The notes under the pieces: model-generated
The model's input: only the letters and a program-made list of their open reading frames with translations
What the model was told of the DNA's origin: nothing
Database searches by the model: none
Shown: positions 46,228 through 58,615 of the stretch, in pieces
Position numbering within the stretch: the stretch's first letter is position 1
Layout: every line of letters begins with the position of its first letter
Program-made: the position numbers and the translations under genes
Assembly: GCF_004337985.1 (NCBI RefSeq)
Contig: NC_043742.1
Location: 7,539,229 to 7,603,228, forward strand
Reading direction: 5' to 3'
Length of the DNA: 64,000 nt
Source of the DNA: Pyricularia pennisetigena
Taxonomy: Eukaryota > Ascomycota > Sordariomycetes > Magnaporthales > Pyriculariaceae

Positions 46228-49200
46228 GGAGCATAAAATGCCTGTTGATGGGACTGTTACGGGAGATGCGGGCAATGCCCAGTACCCACGCTCAACGCTC
46301 GAGCATGCAAGCAGTCACTTGGTACCTGGATTACGGGTTATGGCCGCCGGTTTATTTTTTGTTTTCTTGCAACATGCAAATTCAAATGGGGCCTGGATTC
46401 TCTCTTGGATCGCAGCAATTGTAAAATATTGTACAGATCAACGTTGTGCTACGAAAAGTCGACTACTTGAACGTCCTTTTTCTGGTTTCTCGATATCCCA
46501 TAGCACTATCAGGTTTTGCATGACATGCTCTTTTGGGTTTGGCAGTCCTCTACACAAAGCACTCTCTACACGCTCCGCCAAGGGGAACTAAAAAGTGTTT
46601 TTCTTGATCCCGTTTTACAAACTTGTCAATTATGCAAGATACAAAATACAGATGACAGGTAAAGGCAAGTAATTTAGCTTCCCCCCCCCACATTTACCCG
46701 GCGTCGCGGCGCCTGCTCTATTTGCAACCAGAACAAGGTTAGATGTTAGTACAAGCCCCGCCGGCGTCTCACTGTGCAAGCCGTTCGTAAGCAATGCTAT
46801 ACAGGCGGTGTTATAAAAGCCGGGTCAGCATTGCAACTTGCAAGGTGGAGCTCCCTTGCGGCCGTCGCTGCTCCGATGGCAGTTCTCCGCCTCGGATATA
46901 ATCAAAAATAGCGTGTATCGGTAGGCTTTTAGTACCGACAAAGACGGCATCCATGCATGTAGTGGTTACATATGCTGCCGTGGACCACGCCGTGATGCCG
47001 AGAGGAATATGTTGCGCAACATAAGCATTCTCCATTTCAACCCCGAAGAGTAGTGGGAAAAGCAGGACACCGTACCACTCGAGACAGCGCGTCCCTTTGG
47101 TTCGGCTTGGAAAAGGTTCCAAGACGCCGGAAGCCCCGCCGGAGACTGCGGTTGATGACTGTCCGGTTGAGAGTGCGCTGGACCCGCTGGCCCTCTAGTT
47201 TTCTCCGTGGAAGACTGATGTGGAGGCCAGGCTGNNNNNNNNNNNNNNNNNNNNNNNNNNNNNNNNNNNNNNNNNNNNNNNNNNNNNNNNNNNNNNNNNN
47301 NNNNNNNNNNGTGTGGCAAATATGTCTTGGACAACATTCCCTTTCTCAGAGGGTCTGAAGCACGGCTCCTGTACGCTGCTCTCACGCGGGACGCTGCCGG
47401 ACTGCTTGCCTTTGAAAGGTCTGCACCCCATTGTCTAGCTTGTGCTGCCGCAATGCAGATCACCAACAAGCTGTACAGAGACAGCGATGGGCTGTCAACC
47501 TTGGGTCCAAAGTTCCCAAAGAATATGGCTACGCCGGCATCAGCTCCCAGTTCGGAGGGTAGATGCGGACGGCCGCTTCCCATTTCCCTCCCTCATCCCG
47601 CGCGGACTTGTGCAGACTGATAGCAGCATCTTATTCATCCAGCATTTCCCTCTATATATCCTCGAGGCGTTTTACATGCTGGCGATGCAGGGGCCTCCGA
47701 GATGGCACTACGTGAATCGACATGGAGGCTCGAGCACCCGAGCTGATTTTGGGGTCAAAGTCCCCATTCCGGACACCACCGGGCTAATGGTGCTTGTGTT
47801 CTGTTTTTGTCGGGGCTGGCATGCTCTGGGCAGCTGATGGCATGCTGTGCACAGCCACGCTGGCCGAATTGCACGTGTGTTTAAACGATTTGCTCCTTTG
47901 AGTCTTGGGAGAATCAGCTCCTGAAAAGTCGTCATTTGCCTTTTGAGATTGCGGAATGCCATGCGGTAGCATCAGATCAAAATACAACTTTGAAAGCTAT
48001 AAAAAGCCGATTTGCCAAAAAAGAAAAAGAAAAAAAAAAAAAAGTGACAGTTGAGCACGCCACAAAAATCTGCACCCCGGTTAAGCTTCGGGGCCTGGAC
48101 TGCCTTACAAATCGGCCATCGTAGGCCTGGGCCCATGAACTTGGCGTTGACGACTGCCGAACACGAAGCTTATGAATGGCTTTCCCAGACAGGACGAGTT
48201 CGCCGTCACCCTAATAGACGACAGCCCGATGTAGAAGGTGACCCGGAAACGGATGGGCGGGTGGGTAGGTTTGTGCTGCAGGCCCGGTGCTACGTTAATC
48301 TGATTTGCGGCCCTGTTCCATGCAGTGAGTGGGACCATGACCTGACTGCTCAGTCGGTCCTCTGGGGAACTACAGACCCCAAATAGCCTTTTGAGGAATG
48401 CCACGAGGTTCAGGTCAAGATCGATTTGATTCTTGGCTTTTACCCGTTTAGACCTTTGACGTGTTGTTCAGGACGAATCAGTGGTAAAAAAGCAAGGTGG
48501 GCTAATAAGGGGAGTGTTGCTCTTATCACGTCTGCTGCAACAACAAACAAGTCGCATAAAGCATTGACTACCTGATTCAAACCAATATTCTGCCCAAAAG
48601 GCGTCAAATAGGGCAGGTAAGGTGCTTCAACCAGGAAAACACACAACCGCCACCCGTGGTACAAACGCAGAGGGCCCGGTTGCCGAGGTTTTCCCGCCAC
48701 TATATATTGCTTTGTGGTTGTTATATTGATATTGATTGCAGAACCGATCCCTCCCATTGTGAAAAAAAAAAAAAAACAAAAGTCCCACGGATCTTGCCGC
48801 AGCATGGGCTGGCGCGCTGCTTGCTTGCCGCGTAGGACGGCACTTTTCCCCCGGATGCCAAGGGGGGAAATTCTGCATAAGGATGGATCGTGATACACGG
48901 TCCCATGTTTCCTTTGTACCATGTTTCTTGTGGTTGCGCCACTAGAGACCCTTCTCCTCCTCAGCCCATGCATCGGTGCAAAACCAAGTTGTCTTTTTGA
49001 TGTCGAAACTGCTTCCCTACGCCAAAGCTTATCCCCCATGGCCAGGACTGATTGACTCTTATAGTTTCAGATCTGACCGCCGATCTTTCTTGTGTCTTTT
49101 TTTGTTTATGCTCCAGGGAGCGTTTCCTACAGTCGAGGACCCTCGAAGAGTAGTACGTAGTAGTACCCCATGCTGTCACTTAATGACAAAAGTGGTCGTC

Positions 49201-51208
49201 ATCCCCTGTCGAACCGCTTTTTGAAAAACTCTATTTTCTGCCCCCGGAACTCAGCCCACCCATTAATAACCATAGGAGTTCACGCCCCATTGCGAGCTGT
49301 GGATTTCCGAGGCGAGTTTTGCGAGCCCCATTACACCCACGAACGGTTGCCGGTTTGTGGAATGCACTGCTACTCTAAATTAAACCAGCGGAGCAAAAAA
49401 GCACCAACTACCCTTCATCTCTTTCCATGGTAACCGAGACTCCACTCCCCCGGCGAAATGTTGACGTTTTTTTTTTTTTTTTTTCTTTTTTCTCTCTTCC
49501 CCCTACCCCCGGAAGCTCACCCTGTTTCCGTCATGTCCGAGCGGCCCAACCGCTTGTCCACGAGGATCAAGGAACCCCAGCCGGAAGTTGGCCCGCTCCC
49601 CCCCCNNCGCCAGGGCTGGGACGATTTACTCTTGATTGCGTGCAGGCCCTTGTGGGTAGCGATAACATGTCAGGGTCTTTATTTTCATCTGAGCGTTGGG
49701 CAGAGTTTTTTTTTCTTTTTTTTTTTCTTAATCCTTTTTGCTTTTCTGCCAAGACGAAAGAACCGACCGAGCCTATTGTGGTGCAATGGGGGGTGGTAGA
49801 GGTAATCACATGCAGCAAAAACCTATCTTTCTGGTGTCTACTGTTTGCGTTCAGGTTTCGTCGCTGCTACAAACAGGAAGGTGCTGCAGCCTGGATTGGT
49901 AGCTTGCAACGCTGACCGGGGTTCGAAATGCAAAAGGTCTGATTATATACGGTAGTATTTCTCACCGCGGCATATCGCATGCAGGAGCTGGAACATGGTC
50001 ATGACTCGCGCAGATCGAACACCCTCTTGGTAGCAGCAAAAGAATAAAGTGTTGGCTAACCTGGCCTTTTTGTTTGAATGGCTGTGAAAGGAAACGGGGC
50101 TTTTGAAGTAGCAGTTGGACACGAAAGGGATTTGGATTTTGCTGTTGCATTAAAACAGTACTTACATTACATAGTAGTATGTACGCGTGGATGGTTGCGA
50201 AGATCATACCGATTGTTTCACCGTATTACAGTAGTTTAAAAACAGGAAATGTATCATCAAGATGTGCAAACTCGGGTTGTGTCTACCACACAAATGCTGC
50301 GGCAAGCTAGACTACATCTCATAGGAATTTTATGCCCAGTTATTCCAGATAGCGATCGCTTCCAGCACGAACCCTTATGCCAAGAAATCCACATCGGTAC
50401 CGATATCCCCAGCGGGCGACCAAATCAGCCCGGAGCTTCAGAGGTGATCGGACCTCTTGATCGATTTCCATCAATTCCGTGGTCGAGATTTCGATATCAC
50501 GCCCCGAGCATCCACACCCTGCGCAGACTCATTACTCGACTGCAATCGATGAAGAGGCATCCTTGTATTTTTATCAACCTCTACATACATTATACATGCC
50601 CTTTGCTTAAGCTTAATTCTCTGACTCTTGAGCGCATGAAGAAGGGCGAGTAAAAAAAATGAAGGGATCCAGCCTGTTTTCGCAGTATTTAGTCGAGCCC
50701 AAGGGCGCGTCAATAGTAGTCATCCAGGGAAAGACCCCGATAAAGAAAATCTACCGCATAACCAGACTTGATGTCTGTATGGTAGGGTTCACAAGTAACC
50801 GCATAGCTTTCGCCTGGCAGACCTGTTTGACAAGTTTCACAATGGTACGCCTTTTCTGTGTCCGTCAGGGATCAGGATGGTATTCATTCCAAGGAAAAAG
50901 AGACGGCACCAGCCCATCCCGGGGTCCTAGGTACAAGGTTCATTACTCGCAAAAAACGACATCGATTGATCCCCTCTTGACTAAAAGTAGAGCCGCGGCA
51001 TCAATTTTGGAGCACGGACAAAGACACACGCGCTTCCACCAGGCGTTTTTCGGGAAGTTCGTCTCATTAAAAAAAGACTTTATTTTCTTCTCTCACTCTC
51101 TTTTTTTTTTTTCCGATCGTCTTCTGTTCGCCGGGCTGGGATCCTGGGGAAGAGGTCAGAAAAGACGAAAAAAAGAGAAATATAGAGAGGCCAGGGACAA
51201 GAGCGACA
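46228..51208. other. Long intergenic stretch with an assembly gap; no supported gene
   Basis: Nearly 5 kb without a convincing gene. Candidate pieces noted but not supported: a plus-strand stretch to the right of the gap (47311-47620, GKYVLDNIPFLRGSEARLLY), an 83-codon ORF starting at 48135, and ORFs at 49532, 50249 and 50659. None shows a signal peptide, domain or plausible exon chain. Long T or A tracts occur at 48009-48043, 48763-48776, 49464-49489 and 49706-49728. Two undetermined bases lie at 49606-49607. The gap may hide part of a gene. Confidence 0.35.
47235..47310. other. Assembly gap (76 N)
   Basis: Unbroken N run. Any reading frame spanning it is unsupported. Confidence 0.99.
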
Positions 51209-53014
51209 ATGGATTTCGACCCGGTCACTCAACCCGAGCTCTTCGGCACCGACAACAAGAAGAGCACAATCTACACCGTCAGCTTTGTGCTGCTGACTTT
51301 TGCCACCATCCTGGTCGCGCTGCGGTTCTACACGCGATACTACATCCTCAACCTCGTGGGCCCGGACGACTGGCTGGTTCTGTTGTCTCTGGTTTTCTTT
51401 GCGGCTTTGGTCGGCTGCGAACTTATACGTACGTGGCGCATCGGTGACCGGAGAAAGGGGGACGGAGGGACGTGCGCCCTGTGGCGAAGAGGGGGGGGGG
51501 GCCTCCTGGACAAAAATTGCTGACTGGTCTTTGTTGAAGATAGTGGAAAGTCGAGGCCTCGGGCATCACATTGGGACGCTACCCAAGCCAGATGGGTACA
51601 AGATATATTTGCAGGTACGTTCTGATCTGGTCAATGGACGCGCAATCTTTTTTTTCTCTCCTTTTGTTATCCCCTCCACGCAAGCCAAGCTTTTACTGAC
51701 AAGTATGCGCCAGACCTTTTGGGTCTCGATCCAAGTCTACAACATTGCCGTCACCGTCGTCAAGATGACATTTCTAGCGCAATACTATCGCATCATGACG
51801 CTAAAAAAGATGCGGCAGTGGGTGCTGATCGTCACCGGCATCGTGGGAGCCTGGAGCATGTAAGAACAGTGTACCTGGTGTGCAGGACGGACCTGGATCC
51901 CCAAGGCCTTTGCTGACCAGACTTGGAAATCAGCTCACAGATCTTCATGGGCATTTTTATCTGCGTGCCCGTCTCCGGATTCTGGGACTCGACACCCGAC
52001 ATGAAATGCCTTCCCAAGTTGACGAGCTGTACGTATCGTGCTGCCAGGAAACGCAAGACCGCGAGGTTCTAACAGCTGTCTGTTTAGGGTACGCAAACGC
52101 CATTGGTAACATCATCGCCGACCTCCTGATCATCGTGCTGCCCCTGCCCATGATCAGGAACCTGAACCTTCCAGGCACACAAAAGCTGGTCCTAATTGGA
52201 ATCTTTTGCCTGGGTTTCTTGTAAGCTCCCCTGACCCACCCACCCATCTTCCATGCTCGTCAACCCCCTCATCTGCCAAGCCTCGTCCTCACCCCAGACT
52301 GACACGCATCCCTCCTCCTCCTCCAGCACGACCTCGATCAGCGCAAGCCGAATCCGCTTCCTCGGGACGCCGGTCGACGTGACGTTCGAGAACCCCGAGG
52401 CCGAATACTGGTCGCTCGCCGAGATCTGCAGCGGCATAGTCTGCGCGGTGCTGCCCACGCTCCGGCCGCTGGCCGGAAAGTACCTCCCGACCATGTTCGG
52501 CAGCCGGTTCACGCGCAGCGGGTCCTACTTCGTCTCGGGGCGGCGGCAGACGTGGCAGCCCAAGGGCACGACGAGCGGGCTGCACACGTCGTCGCTGGCC
52601 AACTCGTCGCAGCAGCGCCGCGGCAAGAGCCACAGCAACACCATGGCGAGCAGCCGGGCCGCGCAGCCCGCCGACGACGAGGAGCAGCTGACGCCCGGCG
52701 GGTTCAGCGACCTCGGCAAGCCGCTGTCCACCATCAACAGCAACGAGGAAGGGTTGGCGGAGGAGGGGCGTGGACCCGGCATCGCCAAGGGGGACGTGAT
52801 GGAGATGCAGGGCATGGGCGGAGCAGGAGCGCAAAGAACGCCGGAGCCCATGTACCCGGATAGGGTCTACGCGGGCAACAACGCGCTGTCGCCTACCTCG
52901 GTGACGGCGGGCAGGCGGTGGGATGGGGTCCATGCGCCGCCGAGGGGGCCTCCGCCGGCCGGCATAATGGTGCAGCGTGAGGTCGTGATACAAGAGGAAC
53001 ACCGACCTATTTAG
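51209..53014 (+). CDS. Rhodopsin-fold (SAT4/PTH11-like) integral membrane protein
   Basis: Six exons: 51209-51428, 51544-51614, 51714-51859, 51934-52028, 52088-52220 and 52327-53014, all with GT-AG introns (59-115 bp), giving about 450 residues. It matches the fungal rhodopsin-domain family: TM1 at ~22-40; the family motif in YYILNLVGPDDWLVLLSLVF (R/Y..GxDDWL, TM2); GLGHHIGTL before TM3; FWVSIQVYNIAVTVVKMTFL; IFMGIFICVPVSGFWD; and YANAIGNIIADLLIIVLPLP (TM6). The last membrane span lies in LAEICSGIVCAVLPTLRPL. After it comes a ~190-residue cytosolic tail rich in S, G, P and Q. There is no N-terminal CFEM domain and no signal peptide, so it is not a canonical Pth11. The family is presumed to act in surface or nutrient sensing, but most members are uncharacterised. 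The start at 51209 gives a short extracellular N-terminus as is usual. Confidence 0.9.
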
Positions 53015-54893
53015 CGTGGAAGGGGTTATTTTATTTTATTTTTTTTCTAGTTTCTAAAGCAATTATAATGATGACTATTCGGGTTAAACTTGTTCATTTC
53101 AGTGCGTCCCCCCGCACAGGTTGTAAGAGGCAGCATCCCGCGAGTCCTCTACCGTTTGAGTCGCTTGATCGCTTTCGGACACAGTCTCAGTTCCGAGCGT
53201 CTGTCGGCAGCAGAATTAGCTAGTTAATCTCTCCAATGGAGCCTCTAATAGCGCCAAAAAATGCCCAGCTACGTATCTCATCTCTCTGTAAGGCGACCGT
53301 GTCGCCAGGTCACCCCGGTCTGCTCAAGGTTTCGTCACTTGCCATATTATGCCGAAAAGGGCATGCTGGTAGGATCATCAATACTAATTTTAACCTGTAC
53401 GTTTCAAGGCGTAACATTCCGCGAAGACAATCGGTTCCGGGCTCGGAACTGACGTACGCAAGTCAATGCAACAATAACACGCGGTACAATCAATATCGAA
53501 CAACTTTTACCGGGAGTAACCGAGCAGAGACTTGAACAGGGTTTACGCTGCTTTCCGGCGACAAACCAGAGCAGCTTGGAATACTTTTTTCTGGGACTAA
53601 GTTGATTTTGTAGTCTACTTTTTTTTTTTTTTTTCTTTTTTTTTTTTTCCTTCTTCACTTTCTTAATAGGAGTTGCTTAAAACGTCGTCTTTTTTTGATC
53701 TTTTTACCGGCCATAATCGATTATTGCTTTCTCAAAGTCGCAATCCTACAGCCCTGACTGAAAGAAGTCTGTGTGAAAGAAGAAGAAAAAGGTACCTGCC
53801 CGATCGCCAACAGTAGGCCTGGTCACAACTTTGAACATGCTCACAAGCGTGCCTAGGATGGACGGCGGATGAATGTGTTCTGACTCTGTTTTGTCCGCCA
53901 GCTTGCTCGGCTATTCTGCGTATTGAGTCCTGAAAAGACACAAAGGGTTGTCGTGGAACAAAGAGTGAGTTATTGCGTTTGTTTCTGGACCAAAAGTGCT
54001 GTTGCAGGAGAAGCCGCCAGCAACGACCAAACTTGGCGCTTTGCAAGGCCAAGAAGGGGCATGCGTCTGTAAAGAATAGCAGGTCTTTGTGTGAGGAGCC
54101 GGGTCATGTTTAAAGAGTCAGTGATTGATGAACCGTGACCCAACCCTCGTTAGCGGACCTGAAAGTCTGCGGAAGGACGTTTTTTTCCCAACTAAAATCC
54201 TTCTGGCTTGGTGTTTTAAACGTTATAGCCAGTCCTTCACGGAGTCCAGGATGCAATTATTCGCTCTGGAAGATCATCTTGGATTATATGCACGCCAAGG
54301 TTGCACAGTTGTCTACTGTCCAATATGCATACCCCACCGACAACCCAGGTTTCCTGCAGTTGGAAACAACTCAAAGTAGAAAGACGAACAACCGAATACA
54401 GATAATGGCGATCCAAAAGTTGCAACTTATTACACTATAAAACCTACCATATACACAGCACCATACAACTATCCAGCAGTGGCCCAAGCGAGCGAGTTTG
54501 TTGGTCAAGCTGGTTGCGGTCAAGGTCATTGAGAGTAAAAATGCCCTCTAGGAATGGTCAAGGCTCACGACTTTGAGAGTGTTAGGGCCCAGATCATCGA
54601 CTTGTATTATTGGCGCAAGCAGAGTCTTGTTGGAAACACGTGGAGAGTAATGGCGGTGATTGATTGCTGACATGATTGCAATCGTCATCTTTAGCCATCA
54701 GTCCTAATTTTATTGTTGGGGTCAAATCATGAGGATGCGGTACCATTATGAAAGTTTTGTTTTTAGTGGCGCTCAATACAAAGCAGTAACAAGTTTGACG
54801 GGTATACAGCAGATGACTGGCAGTTTCAACTCAACTTCCCGTGAACAACCATTATGAATTAGAAATTATTGAATTGTAACACTGCACGACTAT
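53015..54893. other. Intergenic between two genes, nothing recognised
   Basis: Contains the 3' region of the rhodopsin-fold gene and the 3' region of the minus-strand CAP gene (convergent genes). A T-rich tract lies at 53619-53650. Short open frames (53236-53535, 53732-54052, 54125-54440) lack motifs. Confidence 0.45.
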
Positions 54894-55553
54894 TCAAGAC
54901 AAATAGACCCCGAAAATCACCACCAGCCCTAGCCACCATCCCCTAGGCCCAACAGCCCCGGCTGCATTGCCAATATCAACCCCGTCCCTCGGCCTCTGCA
55001 CCATCTCGGTGAACGAGCCCACGACGTTCCCCCTAGGCCAGTACTGGCAAACAAGAAACCACCTCCCACCTCCATCCCCATCCCCATCCCCACCGCACAC
55101 CTTCCTCCCGCAGCCCACGTCGCTCGTATCCCTCCACACCATCTGCGTAAAGTGGCCGGTGCTCTCATCGAACTCGCCCCTGCCAAAGTCATAGTCGCGC
55201 CTCTCGTCGCCCCACGCGACCACCCCGGCCGACGCGTTGGGATACCCGAGGGCCAGGTTCTCGCCGTAGGGCGCGTCCGAGTGCTCAAACTCGCACCCGG
55301 AGGAGGTGGCGACGTCGTCGAGGTGCGAGGTGGACGAGTCGGCGAGCGTGTCGTTCCATTTCAGGTCTGGGGCGGAATGCTCGGATCGGAAGCGGTTGTG
55401 GGTCGTCAGCATGGCGTCTTTGAAGTCGTCTGTGCGCGTGTAGGATGGTTCGTCTGATGGGTCGGGGGACCCGGCTGTTATGGTCCTGGTTTCTTGCGGG
55501 AGGGCTGAGGTGGTGGATGCGAGGAGGAGGAGGAGGGGGATTGCGGGCAGCAT
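54894..55553 (-). CDS. CAP/SCP/PR-1 domain secreted protein with GPI-type tail
   Basis: Single-exon ORF of 219 residues. The start at 55553 is chosen because it opens with a signal peptide (MLPAIPLLLLLASTTSALP); the frame is open further upstream but without a leader. The CAP domain spans ~48-185: MLTTHNRFRSEHSAPDLKWN, PYGENLAL (GENLA box), HFTQMVWRDTSDVGC (CAP1 box HFTQxVW) and LVCQYWPRGNVVG (CAP2-like C-x-Y-x-P-x-G-N). Four cysteines fit the family. The C-terminus ends in a hydrophobic stretch (GWWLGLVVIFGVYLS) after a small-residue site (GNAAGA), consistent with GPI anchoring. Family members (yeast Pry proteins) bind sterols and fatty acids outside the cell and several fungal ones act in virulence; which applies here is unknown. 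A GGDGDGDGGGR insertion lies between the boxes. Confidence 0.95.
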   Translation of the reverse strand: MLPAIPLLLLLASTTSALPQETRTITAGSPDPSDEPSYTRTDDFKDAMLTTHNRFRSEHSAPDLKWNDTLADSSTSHLDDVATSSGCEFEHSDAPYGENLALGYPNASAGVVAWGDERRDYDFGRGEFDESTGHFTQMVWRDTSDVGCGRKVCGGDGDGDGGGRWFLVCQYWPRGNVVGSFTEMVQRPRDGVDIGNAAGAVGPRGWWLGLVVIFGVYLS

Positions 55554-56808
55554 TTTTGGCTGTTGGGTTTGGTATTGTCGTATAAAAATATTAACAGTAT
55601 TATTTTTTTTTCTTTTTCTTTTATAGTTTATATATGTCGTGAACCATGACATGAACACAGATCGTATCCACAAGCACACATCTGGTGCGAATGCAATCAA
55701 AGTTGAGTTGACATGTTGCATCCACCGAGCGGGCCGCAACCCCAGATTAAAACCCCAGGAAAATCAAATCGCATCTTGGAAGCTTGGCCAACGCAAACAA
55801 CCCAAAAAAACCCGGTTTCTTGTTTCTTGGGGTTTTGTTGTCGTGCTTCTTTCTCGAGACGATTGGTTGTCGGTGAAATCTAGAATCTGGGGGTGGGTGT
55901 ACCTATTACCAATGACAATGACGTAGCTGGCGACAGTCTGCTTGGCCTCATCATCAGGTGGCTATGTCTAGGGTTAGGGTGTAGGTCGTTGTCGCCAAGC
56001 AGAGGTGCAGCATCCGGCACTACACGGCTATCTCTGATACAGATTTATCCTGCTGGTTAGCGGCTTCTCGATCTGGTGTAGCGCCATGCAGTCAAGGCCG
56101 CCGCTCCTCCATTGTCCGGACCTTAGTCTCCGTCTCTAGCTTGGCCCTAGCTTCTAGCCGCGTTGTAAAGGGTAGGACATGTGATGAATGGAAATAACCA
56201 TCATGTCTACGATAAATAATCTGAAAAAGAAAAAAAAAAAGGAAAAAAAAGAAAGAAAGAAAAAAAGCCTTGTCACTCCGTGAGTAAGCGCTAGACCTGA
56301 CACCTCGGTACATTGTATTGGGATTTCCTTCTGCTGCACCAAAACGCACAACCAAAAATGGAAGTTTCCTATCGTTATCGAATGCTAGTTCTGGGGAAAT
56401 AATTGTACAACCCCTTCTATGCCCCCTGTTGTGCTGCTGCGACTTCAGGGTGTGTGTGTGGTAGCTTATCTTTGCTTTCCCAAAGTCATTGACGTAGTTG
56501 AGTAGCGCAGAGCAACCGATTGGTCAGATCTTACCCTACCCACGTGGCAAGAACTCTCAGATGAACTTGACACAAAACGATCATAGTAGAGCCGCTAGAG
56601 AAAATGTTTAAACTCTTTCCCCCCACTGTTCCTGGGGATCGGGGGGCCGCTGATTACTACTACAGCTAGCACTAGGTCTAGCCTAGAGTCTCGGCAATCA
56701 TAGATCCCCGCGTTGGCGTGCTACAAAGACGGTCTTCCTTGCTCCCATCTGCTGATTTTGTTGCGCTCAATCATTCCATCGTTCAAAAATTTTGCTCTTC
56801 TTTGAACC
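55554..56808. other. Divergent promoter region of the CAP and MFS genes
   Basis: About 1.25 kb between two divergently transcribed genes, so both promoters should lie here. A T-rich tract just upstream of the CAP start (55598-55623) may belong to its leader. A purine-rich A/G tract is at 56226-56270. No transcription-factor site is assigned with confidence. Confidence 0.45.
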
Positions 56809-58615
56809 ATGGAAAGCCACAAGGGTGCAAATGTCGGAGAATCCAGGAGCAGCTCTTCCACCGACCAGTCCCCGGCGGTCAGCCGTCATGGCACTCCAGA
56901 CGGACTTGACCCAGAGATGGAGGGCCTGACCCTCTACGAGAAAAAGGCTCTACTGGTCAATCGGGAGCTGGCAGCCCAAGGTATGGGACGATACCAGCAA
57001 ATGGTCTTTGTGCTCTGTGGGTTCGGGTACTTTCTAGACCTGTTGTACGTCAACTCGAGCTCCTTTACCAAAGGGTACCACCCAGTACCTGCGCCCCGCT
57101 AATCAGCCACAGGTGGGCCCAAGCCTTTGGCCTCATCCTTCCCTCGATAAAGCAAGAGTTTGGCTTCAGCGCCGTGGATTCGGGCAACCTGAGCACGGCA
57201 TTCAACGCAGGCCTGACCGCCGGCGCCCTCTTCTGGGGCGTCGTGACCGACATAATCGGGCGGTACTGGGCCTTCAACTTTACCGTTCTTATAGCCAGCA
57301 TCTTTGGCATCTGCCTCGGCGCTCCAGATTCCTACAACGGCGTGCTCGTTCTAGCAGCCTTTGTCGGCATCGGCGTCGGCGGCAACGTCCCCATCGACAC
57401 CACAATATGCCTCGAGCTGCTGCCGCGCGGCAAGCGCTGGCTCCTCCCGACCCTTTCCGTCTTTCAGCCGCTCGGCGTCATCGTCTGCTCCGCCATCGCC
57501 TACGGCTTCATCCCAAACTACTCGTGCGCCCCGGACCTCGAGTCGTGCAACAACGTGCCCGGCGGACAGCCCTGCTGCAGCAAGCAGGACAACTGGGGGT
57601 GGCGGTATACCATGTTTACCATCGGATCCATCACCATCGCGGCCTTCATCGGGCGCTTCTTCCTCTTCAAGTTCAAGGAGTCGCCCAAGTTCCTGCTCTT
57701 TAGGGGGAGGGACGCCGACGCCGTCGAGGTGCTGCAGTATATTGCAAAGTTCAACAAGGTCCCCTGCAACCTCTCGATGGAGAGTTTTGCGAATCTCGGC
57801 GAGGATGATGATGATGATGGCCCGACCTCTACTGGTGTGGGCGGGCGGGAAGGTCGCATCGTTTTGGGTTCGGGGGAGAGGCAGAAGAACCTTTCCTTGT
57901 TCCAAAAGTTCAAGTTTGAAATGTCGCGACTAAAGGTGCTTTTTAGCAGTCCTATCATGGCATGGTTGACGATTTGCGTATTCCTTGTCTACTGCTTCGA
58001 CTACGTACGTTTGTTCTTTTCTGTCGCCTTGGTATTTTTTCCTCAGCTTCCATCCTGACAAGCTAACTTTTTTTTCTTCTTCTCCGTCTCCTCCAGTTCG
58101 CATTCTCCATCTCTGGCGCCTTCCTACCTACAATCCTCCGAAACCGCGGCACCGAACTCGGCCTCGGCCTCCGATGGACATACCTATCCTACATCTACAT
58201 CAAGCTCTTTGGCATTCCCGGAGTTCTGGCCGGCACGACCATCTACAAGTGGCGGAGGCTGTCGATGGTGGTGTCTTCAGCGCTCTTTGGCGCCATGCTC
58301 TTCGCTTTCACGGCCGTCAACGACGCAAACAGCTACATTGGCATCAGCGGGCTAGTCTACTGCTTCCAGAGCATGTTCAACGCTATCCTGTACGGCATGA
58401 CGCCAGAGTTCTTCCCGGCTCCCGTGAGGGGGACGGCGTGCGGCGCGGCGTCGTTTTTCGGCCGCCTCTTCGGTATCATTGCGCCGCTGGCTGGAGCGAG
58501 GGTGATTGCGGTCAGTCAGAATGGGGTTTTGTACCTGGCAGGGAGCAGTGCCTTTGTCAGTACGATATTTATCTGTATGATTCCCGGGAGATTTATCGGT
58601 GGGCAGAGCTACTGA
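56809..58615 (+). CDS. Major facilitator superfamily transporter
   Basis: Three exons: 56809-57044, 57113-58004 and 58097-58615 (introns GTACGT...CACAG, 68 bp, and GTACGT...CTCCAG, 92 bp), 548 residues. The splice between the first two exons restores FLDLLWAQAFGLILPSIKQE, a strong family sequence. MFS signature A-like motif WGVVTDIIGRYWAF lies between TM2 and TM3; a second conserved part is VGIGVGGNVPIDTTICLELL (TM4). A large loop (~300-370) with an acidic run EDDDDDG separates the two halves. Twelve membrane spans are expected. The residues match the SV2-like/phosphate-sugar type MFS group of ascomycetes, with substrate unknown. The N-terminal 65 residues are soluble and Ser-rich. Position near a GH7 cellulase would suit a sugar transporter, but this is inference only. 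Confidence 0.92.

Noticed and set aside
46966..47583. 205-codon minus-strand ORF
   Set aside because: It is open only because 76 N are translated as X; the flanking parts show no domain and are unlikely to be one gene.
48440..49039. 199-codon minus-strand ORF
   Set aside because: Runs through a homopolymer that reads as poly-phenylalanine and shows no domain or signal; overlapped by several other frames.
49880..49935. B-box-like GGGGTTCGAAATG as a possible tRNA gene
   Set aside because: No A-box at the right spacing and no pairing acceptor arms.
50659..51447. 262-codon plus-strand ORF
   Set aside because: Overlaps the promoter and first exon of the rhodopsin-fold gene in another frame; the C-terminal part is a frame shadow of that exon.
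52289..53002. 237-codon antisense ORF in the rhodopsin-fold gene
   Set aside because: Arg/Pro-rich shadow of a GC-rich exon; the sense strand has the conserved family sequence.
57351..57905. Long ORFs on both strands within the MFS gene
   Set aside because: Ser- or Glu-rich shadows of a GC3-rich exon; the sense frame carries the MFS motifs.
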